Assembly (NCBI RefSeq): GCF_902809865.1
Contig: NZ_CADDWH010000001.1
Span: 806,001-870,000 of the forward strand
Direction of reading: 5' to 3'
DNA: 64,000 nt
Source of the DNA: Halobacillus sp. Marseille-Q1614
GTDB taxonomy: Bacteria > Bacillota > Bacilli > Bacillales > Halobacillaceae
The notes under the pieces are model-generated. The model was not told the DNA's origin, did not search any database, and worked only from the letters and a program-made list of their open reading frames with translations. Of the stretch, positions 43,725 through 53,449 are shown one piece after another. The position numbers and the translations under genes were made by a program. Within the stretch, counting starts at the first letter, position 1; the number at the start of each line of letters is the position of its first letter.

Positions 43725-45189
43725 ACGATCCTATAAACAGAAATCACCGGAAAAGGTAAAAGAGGAGGTTAATCGACTGACAGAGGGGATGGAAAAAAGT
43801 ATTTCGAACCACTTTCATTCTCCCGAACAAATGAAAGAGTATCTAGACTTTATGGGTAAGTTCCATCGTTATTCTCCACGTAATACAGCACTCATTGATT
43901 CACAGTTCCCAGGGGCTGAAGCTGTAGGATCTTACGCCTTCTGGAAAGAAAAGGGATTTTCCGTAAACAAAGGAGAGAAAAGCCTAAAGGTTCTCGTGCC
44001 CAATCGGCTAGGTAAGCAGTTTCAAAATGAAGAGGGCGAATGGAAACCCTTGAAATATGCGACGAAAACAGAAAAGCAACAAGTCAAAGACGGTCAACTC
44101 AATAAACGAGATGGCCGTCTTGTTTATTCTACCGGGAGTGTGTTTGATGTTTCTCAGACAACAGCCACTCAAAAAGATTTGCCACAAATCTTTCCTAACA
44201 AATGGATCGATGGGGAGGTTCAAAATTACAGCCAGCTTCGAAAAGGGATGGAGGATATAGCTGATAACAATAACATTCAAATTGTAGAGCCTTATGAAGA
44301 GTTAGGAGCAGCTAAAGGCGTAAGTTATACAGGGAAAGGAGAAGTCGCTCTTAATCCGCGTAACTCTGAGCGTCAAGATACAAAAACTTTATTACATGAA
44401 TTGACTCACGCCAAGCTTCATACGAAGGAAAATATGAGCGACTACACCAAACCGGAGAAAGAATTTCAGGCTGAAATGACAGCTTATACGGTTGCTTCTT
44501 ATTTCAATATTGACACCAGTGACTACTCATTAGATTATCTGCATCACTGGACTAAGGACCATGAATTTAAAGACCACGAAAGCTTATTACAAGAAGTTCA
44601 GGCAACCGCTAAAGAATTCATTACAACCATTGAAGAATCTATGGGCCAAGAAAAGGAAGGGGAGAAAGATATGAGTGTTAAAGAACAAAAACATGAAATG
44701 GAAGAGGAGAAAAAAGAAAGAGAGATATTACCTTCAGAAAAGCTTCGGGAGATGTACAGAAGCCAGGTGAGCAAGTCTGAGAAGGGTAGCGGGCCTTTTG
44801 TTAAGGCCGAAGAGGAATATTCTCATCAAGACTTCAAAGATGCTTATAAAAAAGAGCTCATGAACTTTATTGAACCAACCGTCGGAAAAGAATTGGATAA
44901 AGAAGAAAACAGTGACCGCCAAGAACGTTTAAATCAGATGCGTACTTTTCAGGAGACTCATAGTAAAGAAGAGGTCTACCAGCTTAAGAAAGAATCTCTT
45001 CAAGAATTAAAAGAGCTGCCTTTAACGGATCGTGGAGAACAACGACTATCCCAAATTGAAAGTAAGTTAGATGGAGAATTCCATGAAGAGAAAGAAAGCA
45101 CCACTTCGAAAATGAAGAATGGAAAAGGGGGTAAGGAGGATTTTCAACAGAAAGAAAAGCAAAAAGAAAAAGTAGAGGTTGAACGCTAG
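43711..45189 (+). CDS. ArdC/LtrC-like antirestriction protein with metallopeptidase motif
   Basis: 492 residues from ATG 43711; earlier in-frame starts overlap the previous gene more and lack a ribosome site. Residues about 20-130 resemble the ArdC single-strand DNA-binding domain (YSPRNTALIDSQFPGAEAVG, FWKEKGFSVNKGEKSLKVLV). The motif LLHELTHAKLH (HExxH) then EFQAEMTAY follows near residue 230-260, as in LtrC-like proteins of lactococcal plasmids. The C-terminal 200 residues are charged coiled coil. It probably protects incoming single-stranded DNA from restriction. Confidence 0.75.
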   Translation: MAKTKRSYKQKSPEKVKEEVNRLTEGMEKSISNHFHSPEQMKEYLDFMGKFHRYSPRNTALIDSQFPGAEAVGSYAFWKEKGFSVNKGEKSLKVLVPNRLGKQFQNEEGEWKPLKYATKTEKQQVKDGQLNKRDGRLVYSTGSVFDVSQTTATQKDLPQIFPNKWIDGEVQNYSQLRKGMEDIADNNNIQIVEPYEELGAAKGVSYTGKGEVALNPRNSERQDTKTLLHELTHAKLHTKENMSDYTKPEKEFQAEMTAYTVASYFNIDTSDYSLDYLHHWTKDHEFKDHESLLQEVQATAKEFITTIEESMGQEKEGEKDMSVKEQKHEMEEEKKEREILPSEKLREMYRSQVSKSEKGSGPFVKAEEEYSHQDFKDAYKKELMNFIEPTVGKELDKEENSDRQERLNQMRTFQETHSKEEVYQLKKESLQELKELPLTDRGEQRLSQIESKLDGEFHEEKESTTSKMKNGKGGKEDFQQKEKQKEKVEVER

Positions 45190-45218
45190 ACAGGGAGAGT
45201 TTCTCCCTGTCTTTTTTT
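45190..45218 (+). terminator. Terminator after the ArdC-like gene
   Basis: ACAGGGAGA-gttt-CTCCCTGT stem and CTTTTTTT, starting at the stop codon. Confidence 0.75.
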
Positions 45219-45249
45219 ATATCTAATTTTAGAAAGGAGGAAGTGCTGC

Positions 45250-46203
45250 ATGGCCAAACATGTAAGCGCGGACCAAGTGGAGGTTGCTCGTAATGTGGAT
45301 CTTATAGACTATCTGGAGCGTAAAGGGGAGCCATTGAAAAGAGAGGGAAGATATTACCGACATCAAGTTCACGACAGCTTAGTGATTAAAGACCAGATGT
45401 ATGCCTGGAACTCTAGAGACGAAAAAGGAGCTGGAGTAATTAACTTTGCCAAAATGTTTTATGGAATGAATTTTCCAGAAGCTGTCCTCGATCTGAATGA
45501 ACAAGGTTATAAAGTGAAAGACAACGTCCAAAAGCAAAAGCCTAAGAAACCTTATCAATATCCTTTCCAATATGAAATGAACGATAAGACAAAGGCTAAG
45601 GGTTATCTTACGAATGAACGGAAGATTCATCCTAAGATTATCAACTGGCTTGATAAAAAGGACTTAATTGCACAGGACAAGCTCGGGAATGTGGTGTTTA
45701 AGTGGAAGCAGCAGGGAGAGATTGTTGGAGCAGACCGCCAAGGAACCTCTCCAATGAAAGATGGACGAATGTTTAAAGGGATTGATAGGAACAGTCATGG
45801 ATCGGCTGGATTTTCGGTTGATATAGGAAAGCCAAATTCTATTTATCTGTTTGAGAGTCCGATCGATGCGTTATCGTACTGGAGTATTAAGAAAGGGAAG
45901 TTACAAGATACTCGCTTAGTTTCCATGTCTGGACTTAAGCGACAGACCATGATTGATGAAATCAAACGGATGGGCAAGGAAGGCCATAAGGTGAATCACA
46001 TAACTTTCTGTACGGATAATGATAAGGCTGGTAGGGAGTTTGCAGTAAAGTATCAAAATTTATTCAAAAATGATGTATCGTCAAATTATTTTCCAAAAGA
46101 GAAAGATTGGAATGAAGATTTAAAAAAAGAAACTAAATTATCTAAAAGAAGAAATCCTTTTCAACCCATAATTAATATGGATATTAATTCAATGAGCAAA
46201 TAG
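45250..46203 (+). CDS. Toprim-domain DNA primase-like protein (DUF3991 type)
   Basis: 317 residues from ATG 45250 (GAAAGGAGG upstream). The N-terminal region (DLIDYLERKGEPLKREGRYY, then WNSRDEKGAGVINFAKMFYG) is the DUF3991-type zinc-less primase start. The Toprim part shows LFESPIDALSYW and FCTDNDKAGREFA (DxD), the catalytic residues. Such proteins prime the complementary strand after transfer. The last 40 codons are visibly more AT-rich than the rest, perhaps a recombined end. Confidence 0.75.
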   Translation: MAKHVSADQVEVARNVDLIDYLERKGEPLKREGRYYRHQVHDSLVIKDQMYAWNSRDEKGAGVINFAKMFYGMNFPEAVLDLNEQGYKVKDNVQKQKPKKPYQYPFQYEMNDKTKAKGYLTNERKIHPKIINWLDKKDLIAQDKLGNVVFKWKQQGEIVGADRQGTSPMKDGRMFKGIDRNSHGSAGFSVDIGKPNSIYLFESPIDALSYWSIKKGKLQDTRLVSMSGLKRQTMIDEIKRMGKEGHKVNHITFCTDNDKAGREFAVKYQNLFKNDVSSNYFPKEKDWNEDLKKETKLSKRRNPFQPIINMDINSMSK

Positions 46204-46210
46204 TTTCTTC

Positions 46211-46465
46211 GTGGTAAGTACTAGAAGGATTATATTTCCTAAGTGGTATAGGAATATAAAAATAGCAATAGACCAATTAAATATGTCTAAAAAGGATATT
46301 CAAATTCGATTAGAAAGAGAAGCCGATAGTAACACTGAGAAGGATCGAAGTGATGTTAGTAGAGTTCTTGATCATGAATTAGAAGATAACGATATTGAGA
46401 ATTACGATTTAGAAATTAAGGTCAACTATAATAGAATTACCAATGCGTATAGAAAAAGAAGGTGA
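46211..46465 (+). CDS. Small hypothetical protein, weakly supported
   Basis: An 84-codon frame from GTG 46211 with no clear ribosome site. The product is highly charged (VSRVLDHELEDNDIENYDLE) with no motif recognised. It follows the primase by seven bases. It could be the trimmed 3' part of a larger gene at the end of the transfer module. AT-rich composition like the end of the primase gene. Confidence 0.4.
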   Translation: MVSTRRIIFPKWYRNIKIAIDQLNMSKKDIQIRLEREADSNTEKDRSDVSRVLDHELEDNDIENYDLEIKVNYNRITNAYRKRR

Positions 46466-46693
46466 ATCACAGAGCAGGTGCTTTGGAGTATTTACGGTTA
46501 AAGTTTGTATAAACGTCTTGCTGCATGAAATTCTTTATTAAGGAGGATAACTGCTTATGATAGAATCGAAGTATATATAATTGATAATCAGTTTATGTAA
46601 ATTAGAGACTTTTTAATGGGAACGTGTGAAAGCTGACAGTAGCTGTCACTAAACGAATTAAACTAGATTAAAGAAATAGACATAGGAGTGTGT
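46466..46693. other. Spacer between the transfer module and the hsd operon
   Basis: It contains a good ribosome site (AAGGAGGATAAC) that leads only to a seven-codon frame, which suggests a deleted gene. No repeat was noticed. The promoter of hsdM presumably lies here. Confidence 0.4.
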
Positions 46694-48295
46694 ATGAGTA
46701 TGGGCGCAGAATTAAATTCAAAATTATTCAGTGCTGCGGATAATCTTCGCAGTAAGATGGATGCTTCGGAGTACAAGAACTATTTACTGGGGCTGATCTT
46801 CTACAAGTACCTCTCGGATAAGCTGTTATTGAAAGTGGTTGAACTGGCAGATGAATCAATGGATACATACGATACGCCGGAAAAGCAGACTGAGCTTTAT
46901 GAAGAGCTCTTGTCAGATGAGGATACGAAGGAAGATTTGATTGCAACGGTCGTCGATACACTCGGTTATGATATTGAACCGCCGTATCTGTTTAGTGTGC
47001 TTGCCGAACAGGCGAAGAAGAATGTGTTTCAATTAAATGACCTGAACAAAGCGTTTATCCAGCTAACCACGAAGTATGATGCCTTCAGTGGGTTATTTGA
47101 CGATGTGGATCTGCAGTCCAAGAAGTTGGGGTCAGACGATCAGCAACGAAACGTCACGGTGACAGACGTGATTAAAAAGCTGAATGATGTGGATCTCATT
47201 GGTTATGAGGGTGACGTGATTGGTGATGCGTATGAGTATTTAATCGGCCAGTTTGCATCGGAAGCCGGTAAGAAAGCCGGTGAATTCTACACCCCGCATA
47301 TGGTATCCGACATGATGGCACAGATTGTGGCTATCGGTCAGGAAGATAAAAAATGGTTTAGTGTCTTTGACCCGACCATGGGATCAGGCTCACTCATGCT
47401 GAATGTGCGGAATTATCTCAATCATCCGGATAAAGTGAAGTACCACGGTCAGGAATTGAACACAACGACGTTTAACTTAGCGAAGATGAACCTGATCCTG
47501 CATGGTGTTGACCCGGAGGAAATGCGGGTGCGTAACGGGGATACGTTGAATAAGGACTGGCCAACGGATGAACCATATACCTTTGACTCTGTTGTGATGA
47601 ACCCGCCATACTCTGCAAAGTGGTCCGCGGATGATACTTTCCTGGATGATTCACGTTTTAATCGTTACGGGAAGTTGGCTCCGAAATCGAAAGCGGATTT
47701 TGCTTTCGTACTTCATGGCTATTATCACTTGAAAGAAACCGGTACGATGGCGATTGTTCTTCCGCACGGGATTCTGTTCCGGGGCGCTGCGGAAGGTGTG
47801 ATCCGCAAAAAGCTCCTTGAAGACGGCAGTATTTATGCAGTCATCGGGATGCCTCCAAACCTATTCTTCGGGACGTCGATTCCAACTACCGTTCTGATTC
47901 TGAAGAAGAATCGAAGCACACGTGATGTTTTGTTCATTGATGCGAGCCGGGAATTTATCAAGGGTAAGAATCAGAATAAGTTATCGAAAGAGAATATAGA
48001 GAAGATCGTTAATACGTACAATAAGCGTGAAAGTGTTGATAAGTACGCTCATCTTGCGACGTTTGAAGAGATCAAAGAGAACGATTATAACTTAAATATC
48101 CCAAGATATGTGGATACGTTTGAAGAAGAAGAACCTGTGGATATGAAAGCAGTTGGCACTGAAATGAAGGAGATTCAACAGAATAAAGAGGCACTGCAGA
48201 AGAGTTTGTTTGAAGATATTTCATCCCTTCAATACAGTGAGGAAGATGCGGAATGGATTCAAGGGGCGTTAGAGGTGTTTAAAGATGGAAAATAA
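46694..48295 (+). CDS. hsdM: Type I restriction-modification methyltransferase subunit HsdM
   Basis: 533 residues; ATG 46694 is chosen because TAGGAG lies five bases upstream (a GTG six bases earlier overlaps it). Residues 1-150 are the HsdM N-terminal domain (MDASEYKNYLLGLIFYKYLS). Motif I is DPTMGSGSLM near 226 and motif IV is NPPYSAKW near 303, the SAM-binding and catalytic parts of an adenine methylase. It is visibly more G+C-rich than the transfer genes. It overlaps hsdS by 11 bases. Confidence 0.9.
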   Translation: MSMGAELNSKLFSAADNLRSKMDASEYKNYLLGLIFYKYLSDKLLLKVVELADESMDTYDTPEKQTELYEELLSDEDTKEDLIATVVDTLGYDIEPPYLFSVLAEQAKKNVFQLNDLNKAFIQLTTKYDAFSGLFDDVDLQSKKLGSDDQQRNVTVTDVIKKLNDVDLIGYEGDVIGDAYEYLIGQFASEAGKKAGEFYTPHMVSDMMAQIVAIGQEDKKWFSVFDPTMGSGSLMLNVRNYLNHPDKVKYHGQELNTTTFNLAKMNLILHGVDPEEMRVRNGDTLNKDWPTDEPYTFDSVVMNPPYSAKWSADDTFLDDSRFNRYGKLAPKSKADFAFVLHGYYHLKETGTMAIVLPHGILFRGAAEGVIRKKLLEDGSIYAVIGMPPNLFFGTSIPTTVLILKKNRSTRDVLFIDASREFIKGKNQNKLSKENIEKIVNTYNKRESVDKYAHLATFEEIKENDYNLNIPRYVDTFEEEEPVDMKAVGTEMKEIQQNKEALQKSLFEDISSLQYSEEDAEWIQGALEVFKDGK

Positions 48296-49499
48296 GAAGA
48301 CCCCGGAAATTCGTTTTAATGAGTTTAATGATAAATGGGATTTATATAGACTTGGCGATATCTCTGAAAGTATGGAGTACGGTCTAAATGCTAGTTCAAA
48401 AGTGTTTGATGGAGAAAATAAATATTTGAGGATTACTGACATTGATGAAAACTCAAATAAGTTTTCACCAATAAAATTAACTTCTCCTTCTGTAGATGTT
48501 AAAAACCTAGAACATTATCAATTGAGGTTTGGGGATATTGTATTTGCTAGAACTGGGGCAAGTACTGGCAAAACATATTGTTATGAAGAGGAAGATGGAA
48601 AAGTCTTTTATGCTGGATTTTTAATTAGAGCCAGAATAAAATCTGAATTTGATCCTAGGTTTATTTTCCAAAATACATTAACGAAACGATATCATAATTT
48701 TGTTAAAATTTCATCGCAAAGATCTGGTCAACCTGGTATAAATGCGAAAGACTATTCAAATTTCAGTATTATGGTTCCACCATATAAAGAACAACAAAAA
48801 ATCGGCCAATACTTCAAACAACTCGATGATCGAATCGCCTTTCAGCAACGCCAGATCGAATTATTAAAAGAAAGCAAACAAGGCTTTTTGCAGAAGATGT
48901 TTCCGAAGGATGGCGAGCGTGTGCCGGAGGTTCGGTTTGATGGGTTTAGTGGGGAGTGGAAACTGCGTAAATTAAGTGATGTTGCAAAATATCGTAATGG
49001 AAAGGCGCATGAAAAAAATATTGATGAAAATGGACAATATGTCGTAGTTAATTCAAAATTTGTTTCATCGAATGGAAATGTAAAAAAATATACCAAAAAT
49101 TTAATTGAACCTTTAACTTCGGGGGAAATAGCGTTTGTGCTCTCTGATGTTCCGAATGGAAAAGCACTTGCAAGGACATATATAATAGATTCTTGTGACA
49201 AATTCAGCCTTAATCAACGAATCGCTGGTATTAAGCCTAAAGAAGATACTGATTCATATTTCTTAAGTATTTTATTGAATAGAAATGTATATTTTTTGAA
49301 ATTTGATAGCGGAGTAGGACAAACTAATTTATCAAGGCAAGAAGTTGAAAGCTTTTCAAATTATTATCCTACATACCATGAACAACAAAAAATAGGCGAA
49401 TTCTTCAAAAACCTCGATGATACAATTGTTATTCACGAGAAAGAACTCAAACTTTTACGAGAAACCAAAAAAGGATTCCTGCAAAAAATGTTTGTCTAG
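48285..49499 (+). CDS. hsdS: Type I specificity subunit HsdS
   Basis: 404 residues from ATG 48285. Two target-recognition domains are separated by a conserved block (EQQKIGQYFKQLDDRIAFQQ, then KQGFLQKMFPKDGERVPEVR) that recurs at the end (EQQKIGEFFKNLDDTI ... KKGFLQKMF). These conserved blocks are G+C-richer than the AT-rich recognition domains, a sign of domain exchange. It decides which sequence HsdM methylates and HsdR cuts. Complete. Confidence 0.9.
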   Translation: MENKKTPEIRFNEFNDKWDLYRLGDISESMEYGLNASSKVFDGENKYLRITDIDENSNKFSPIKLTSPSVDVKNLEHYQLRFGDIVFARTGASTGKTYCYEEEDGKVFYAGFLIRARIKSEFDPRFIFQNTLTKRYHNFVKISSQRSGQPGINAKDYSNFSIMVPPYKEQQKIGQYFKQLDDRIAFQQRQIELLKESKQGFLQKMFPKDGERVPEVRFDGFSGEWKLRKLSDVAKYRNGKAHEKNIDENGQYVVVNSKFVSSNGNVKKYTKNLIEPLTSGEIAFVLSDVPNGKALARTYIIDSCDKFSLNQRIAGIKPKEDTDSYFLSILLNRNVYFLKFDSGVGQTNLSRQEVESFSNYYPTYHEQQKIGEFFKNLDDTIVIHEKELKLLRETKKGFLQKMFV

Positions 49500-49511
49500 G
49501 AGGTTATCCAT

Positions 49512-52500
49512 GTGCAGAGTCTGTCTCATCGTTCGGAGGCTGAAATTGAGAACCATTTGATTCAAGTGTTAGGCGAAGGGTATAACCAGTGGACGTTTCG
49601 TGAGGATTTGAAATCGGAAGATGATCTCTGGCGTAACCTCCGACAAAAGATCACACAGAACAATCTGTCTGAACTCGGTGATACACCACTAACGGATAAA
49701 GAGTTTGAAGCGATTAAAACGGAACTGCTTTTCCGCACACAAACGCCGTTTGATGCGGCGAAGTGGTTAAAAGGAGAAAACGGCATCGCCCGGATCACCA
49801 TAGAACGTGAGGACAGAAACCTGGGGTTCGTTTCCCTTGTCCTGTACTCCAATCAGGATATCGGCGGCGGAATCTCCAGCTATGAAGTCGTCAATCAGAT
49901 TGCGAAGCAGAATGCCACAGGTGAAGGACGGGATCGACGCTTTGACGTGACGCTGCTCATCAACGGTTTACCGATTGTGCAGATTGAACTGAAAAAGGTA
50001 ACGGCGAAAGACGGCGTCTATCAAGCCTTCAATCAAATTAAGAAATATGCCGAAGAAGGCATGTTCCGAAGCAATATCTTTTCAACGCTGCAATTGTTCG
50101 TTGTCTCCAATGAACAAACGACACGATACTTCGCAAACGCAACGCCGAAGAATCTGCACAGGAAGTTCATGTTCAGTTGGCGTACGAAAGATAATAAGAA
50201 GGTGGAGAACCTGTATGAGTTCTGTAAACAGGCCCTGAATATCCCGGATGCCCACCGGCTGATCGCCAACTATACCATCGTCAGTGAAGATCAGGACAAC
50301 AAAACCTTGATGGTGCTGCATCCTTATCAAATTCATGCCATTGAAGCATTATTTACCGCAGCCAACAAACATCAGTCCGGCTATGTCTGGCACGCCACAG
50401 GCTCAGGGAAGACGCTCACGAGCTTTGTCTCGACAAAACTGTTGGCGAAGAAGTCAGGGATTGATCGTACGATTATGCTCGTGGACCGAAAAGACTTGGA
50501 CAGTCAGACAACCAGTGAATTTACGAAGTTCGCTTCGGAATTTAATACGGGCATCTCGTCCGGGAATACGCCTGCCAACAGCTTAATTGTTGGGACCGGC
50601 AGTGCTCAGGAGTTAAGTAAAACGCTCCTTGCCGATGCCAATTCAAATGTTGTGATCATTACAACGCGTCAAAAACTGGACGCAGCGTTAAAGTATGCAA
50701 AGAAACAGGAAGAACAAAAGGGATCGAACCGGTATGAAAAACTGATGGGCCAGCATATTGTCTTCATCGTCGATGAATGCCATCGTGCATTGAGTGCCGA
50801 GAACATGGAAGAGATCAAAGACTTCTTCCCGAATTCCACATGGTTTGGGTTTACCGGTACACCGATTTTTGAAGAAAACAAGAAACAGGCGAAGGGGAAA
50901 CTGGCGAGAACGACCTTTGATCAATACGGGGAAGTTCTCCACACGTATACGATCAAGAATGCCTTAGAAGACGGCTCCGTCCTTGGTTTCCAAGTGGAAC
51001 ATGAAACGACGATTGAACCTACCTCTTTGGATAACATGATCTTTCATAAGCTCCGAACCAATGAAAACTATGCCCATGTGCCAGATGAAGCCCTCAATAC
51101 TGAGATCGATGAGATGACTGGGATTGAAAAGGAAGCCTACATCGACAAGACTTTGTATGAGCAGGACGAGCATATTGATAACGTCATCAAGAAAATTCTC
51201 CGCCCGGATAATGCGTATACGAAGTTTGATTTCAAGAACGGAAAACCGACGAAATCAGCGATTCTGACGACCAGTTCCATTGACATGGCCAAGCGTTTTT
51301 ATCAGGCTATTAAAGCGATGACAAAAGAGGACAACTGGATGGAACAGATTTTCCATGATCGACCGATTCGAGAAGGCCGGACGATGGATGACCCGGATTT
51401 CCCCCGCATTGCTATCACGTACTCGTTGGACGAAAATACGGAAAATGCCATGGAACAGCAACAAGAAATGCAGGACATTATCGATGACTATAATCAGTAT
51501 TACCAAACCGCCTGGTCTCTTCATGACATTGAACGCTACAACGGTGATATAAATAACAGGCTGGCAAGAAAACGGGCAGAGTTTAAACAGATCGGGCATC
51601 AGGTGGATCTGGTTATCGTTGTGGATCGCTTATTGACGGGGTTTGATGCCCCGACGATTCAAACGTTATTCGTGGATCGAAACCTCGAATACGCTGGATT
51701 GATTCAGGCATTCTCCAGAACAAATCGCACATATCCCGATAAAACAAAGGGACTCATCGTCACGTTCCGTAAACCGTTTAAGATGGAAGAGAACGTGGCC
51801 AAGGCTACGAAACTGTATTCGGAAGTCAAAGAAGAATCCGGCTTAATCTATCCAAGCTATGATTCTGCCAAGAAACGCTTTAAAAAGGCTCACAAGGCTT
51901 TATCTGAAATTATTGAAGCAGAAGGTGACATCGATGAGAACTCCCCTATAGAAACGCGTGTGGACTATGTCAAAGCCTTTCAAGAGTTCAATAATGCCTA
52001 TGAAGCCCTGGTCACCTACGATAGTTACAATAACGATATAGATACATCAAAAGCTCTTCAAAATCAGGTTCAGACATTGGAAGAGCAAGTGGGGACTTAT
52101 CATACTGTAAAGGGTTCGTTGATAGACAAAAATCAAGAGAACTACGATGAATCTGGAGATGAACCAGACTTTTCAGAATTAACCTTTTTCAGTGATGCCA
52201 CAACCAAACTGTACGACATTGATTCCAGCTATATCGATCAATTACTGGGAACCTATGAAGCGAATAATCCTGATGTACGTGAAGAGATTGAAAAAGCCCT
52301 GCAAAAATTAAACAAGGCTGAAACAGTAAAAGAAGTCTATCGGAACATCTTGAATGCAATCGATGAAAAGGAAGTCGATGAAGAGGAAGATATTTTTGCA
52401 GTGAAACGGCGGTTCTTTACCGAGAAGAAGGAACAAATTGTTGAGGGATTCAGCATACAATGGTGTGTTTCAAGTAATGAACTGCATGCCTCTGCTATTC

Positions 52501-52682
52501 AGTACATGATAGGGATGGATTCACTTCCAAATATGAAGAGCATAATTGAGAGTAAAGATTATAACACATTTAAGGCCCAGAATCCGGAAGTGAAACCGTT
52601 TAAGTACCCGCAAATGATGAAACGTGAATGGAAAAAAATATTGGATGAACAAATTGTGCCGTTAGATGATGAGTTAAGGTAA
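49512..52682 (+). CDS. hsdR: Type I restriction endonuclease subunit HsdR
   Basis: 1056 residues from GTG 49512 (AGGAGGTTATCC upstream). The N-terminal nuclease has a PD-(D/E)xK core (FDVTLLINGLPIVQIELKK near 143-160). The motor shows Walker A HATGSGKTLTS near 295 and the DEAD-type motif VDECHR near 420, then ITYSLDEN and VVDRLLTGFDAP (motif V/VI region). The end is helical and ends with KYPQMMKREWKKIL. It translocates and cuts unmethylated DNA. Together the three genes form a complete operon. Confidence 0.9.
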   Translation: MQSLSHRSEAEIENHLIQVLGEGYNQWTFREDLKSEDDLWRNLRQKITQNNLSELGDTPLTDKEFEAIKTELLFRTQTPFDAAKWLKGENGIARITIEREDRNLGFVSLVLYSNQDIGGGISSYEVVNQIAKQNATGEGRDRRFDVTLLINGLPIVQIELKKVTAKDGVYQAFNQIKKYAEEGMFRSNIFSTLQLFVVSNEQTTRYFANATPKNLHRKFMFSWRTKDNKKVENLYEFCKQALNIPDAHRLIANYTIVSEDQDNKTLMVLHPYQIHAIEALFTAANKHQSGYVWHATGSGKTLTSFVSTKLLAKKSGIDRTIMLVDRKDLDSQTTSEFTKFASEFNTGISSGNTPANSLIVGTGSAQELSKTLLADANSNVVIITTRQKLDAALKYAKKQEEQKGSNRYEKLMGQHIVFIVDECHRALSAENMEEIKDFFPNSTWFGFTGTPIFEENKKQAKGKLARTTFDQYGEVLHTYTIKNALEDGSVLGFQVEHETTIEPTSLDNMIFHKLRTNENYAHVPDEALNTEIDEMTGIEKEAYIDKTLYEQDEHIDNVIKKILRPDNAYTKFDFKNGKPTKSAILTTSSIDMAKRFYQAIKAMTKEDNWMEQIFHDRPIREGRTMDDPDFPRIAITYSLDENTENAMEQQQEMQDIIDDYNQYYQTAWSLHDIERYNGDINNRLARKRAEFKQIGHQVDLVIVVDRLLTGFDAPTIQTLFVDRNLEYAGLIQAFSRTNRTYPDKTKGLIVTFRKPFKMEENVAKATKLYSEVKEESGLIYPSYDSAKKRFKKAHKALSEIIEAEGDIDENSPIETRVDYVKAFQEFNNAYEALVTYDSYNNDIDTSKALQNQVQTLEEQVGTYHTVKGSLIDKNQENYDESGDEPDFSELTFFSDATTKLYDIDSSYIDQLLGTYEANNPDVREEIEKALQKLNKAETVKEVYRNILNAIDEKEVDEEEDIFAVKRRFFTEKKEQIVEGFSIQWCVSSNELHASAIQYMIGMDSLPNMKSIIESKDYNTFKAQNPEVKPFKYPQMMKREWKKILDEQIVPLDDELR

Positions 52683-52713
52683 GTTGTCATTTACGGTGTA
52701 TTGTTAAATGTAG

Positions 52714-52742
52714 TGGTGGGGGAATCCCCCACCACGCTTTTC
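52714..52742 (+). terminator. Terminator of the hsd operon
   Basis: GTGGTGGGGGAATCCCCCACCAC is a perfect palindrome (split here as GTGGTGGGGGA/ATCCCCCACCAC) followed by GCTTTTCCCTTT. Confidence 0.8.
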
Positions 52743-52766
52743 CCTTTATCTCACGTTCACCTATAA

Positions 52767-52913
52767 AATGATAAACAGAGAGTTATAGACCTATTAAACA
52801 TTTCACAGGCTAGGCAAAGATTAATTGAATTAGCAACAAGTGATCAATTAGGGTTATTCAATAGAAAAGAGTTTGTTGATTTACTTAGAGAAAAAATGTT
52901 AGTGAAATTATAG
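52767..52913 (+). pseudogene. Gene remnant without a start
   Basis: A 48-codon open stretch (LLNISQARQRLIELATSDQL, then FNRKEFVDLLREKML) with normal codon use ends in TAG but has no start or ribosome site. It looks like the 3' end of a lost gene. Family not recognised. Confidence 0.35.
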
Positions 52914-52937
52914 TATTATAATCTTTCGAAGGTATGT

Positions 52938-53048
52938 TCAAAACGTCCCATTTGTTTTTATATCACTTTCAAATCCATTTACTTCTAAATGATCTCTCTC
53001 TAATTCTGTAATGCTCTGTGCCTCTTCAATGAGGAGTGTTTTACTCAT
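52938..53048 (-). pseudogene. Remnant of a response-regulator gene (N-terminal end)
   Basis: 36 codons reading MSKTLLIEEAQSITELERDH then LEVNGFESDIKTNG. This closely follows the start of OmpR-type response regulators (usual form ILIVEDDxSIxELERDYLExNGFEV), but the acidic pair is altered to EEA and a stop follows. The rest of the gene is missing. No ribosome site is obvious. Confidence 0.55.
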
Positions 53049-53098
53049 AATAGCTCTCGGGTTTAGGTTTTAACAAGTAACAAAATAATACTGGTACA

Positions 53099-53171
53099 AA
53101 TTAAAGGTCATTATATTAAATGACCTTTAATTGAAAGTGGAGTAACAAAGGGGTAACATAACCCTTTGTTA
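53099..53171. repeat. Two adjacent perfect inverted repeats
   Basis: AATTAAAGGTCATT-atatta-AATGACCTTTAATT (53099-53132) is followed by TAACAAAGGG-gtaacataa-CCCTTTGTTA (53143-53171). Neither has a T tract typical of a terminator. The remaining 53172-53405 holds no gene I can support. Confidence 0.6.
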
Positions 53172-53405
53172 AGCCATTAATTATCGTTAAAGATGTTACA
53201 TTATCAATCATAAGAAAACGTTAGAAGACGCGGATTAATTAAGTTATGTTAACTCACATTAAACATGTTACAAAGCAATGGACGTAAGGGCCACATACCT
53301 TTACTCATGTTTATTGTTCGTTGGAACCAATTGACGATATGGATTTTGAAAGTAAAAGCAGTGATTTGTTTGGAAAGTCTAATATACCTTGCCTTTGATT
53401 GGAAA

Positions 53406-53444
53406 TACACCCTGGCTCCGTCGAATTTGACGAAACCAGGTGTA
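53406..53444 (-). terminator. Terminator for the small minus-strand gene
   Basis: TACACCctGG...CCaGGTGTA with inner CGTC/GACG pairs, just beyond the stop codon at 53450. Confidence 0.6.
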
Positions 53445-53449
53445 TTAAA

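Noticed and set aside
46211-46465. Small frame as a firm gene of the transfer operon
   Set aside because: Kept only at low confidence because it lacks a ribosome site.
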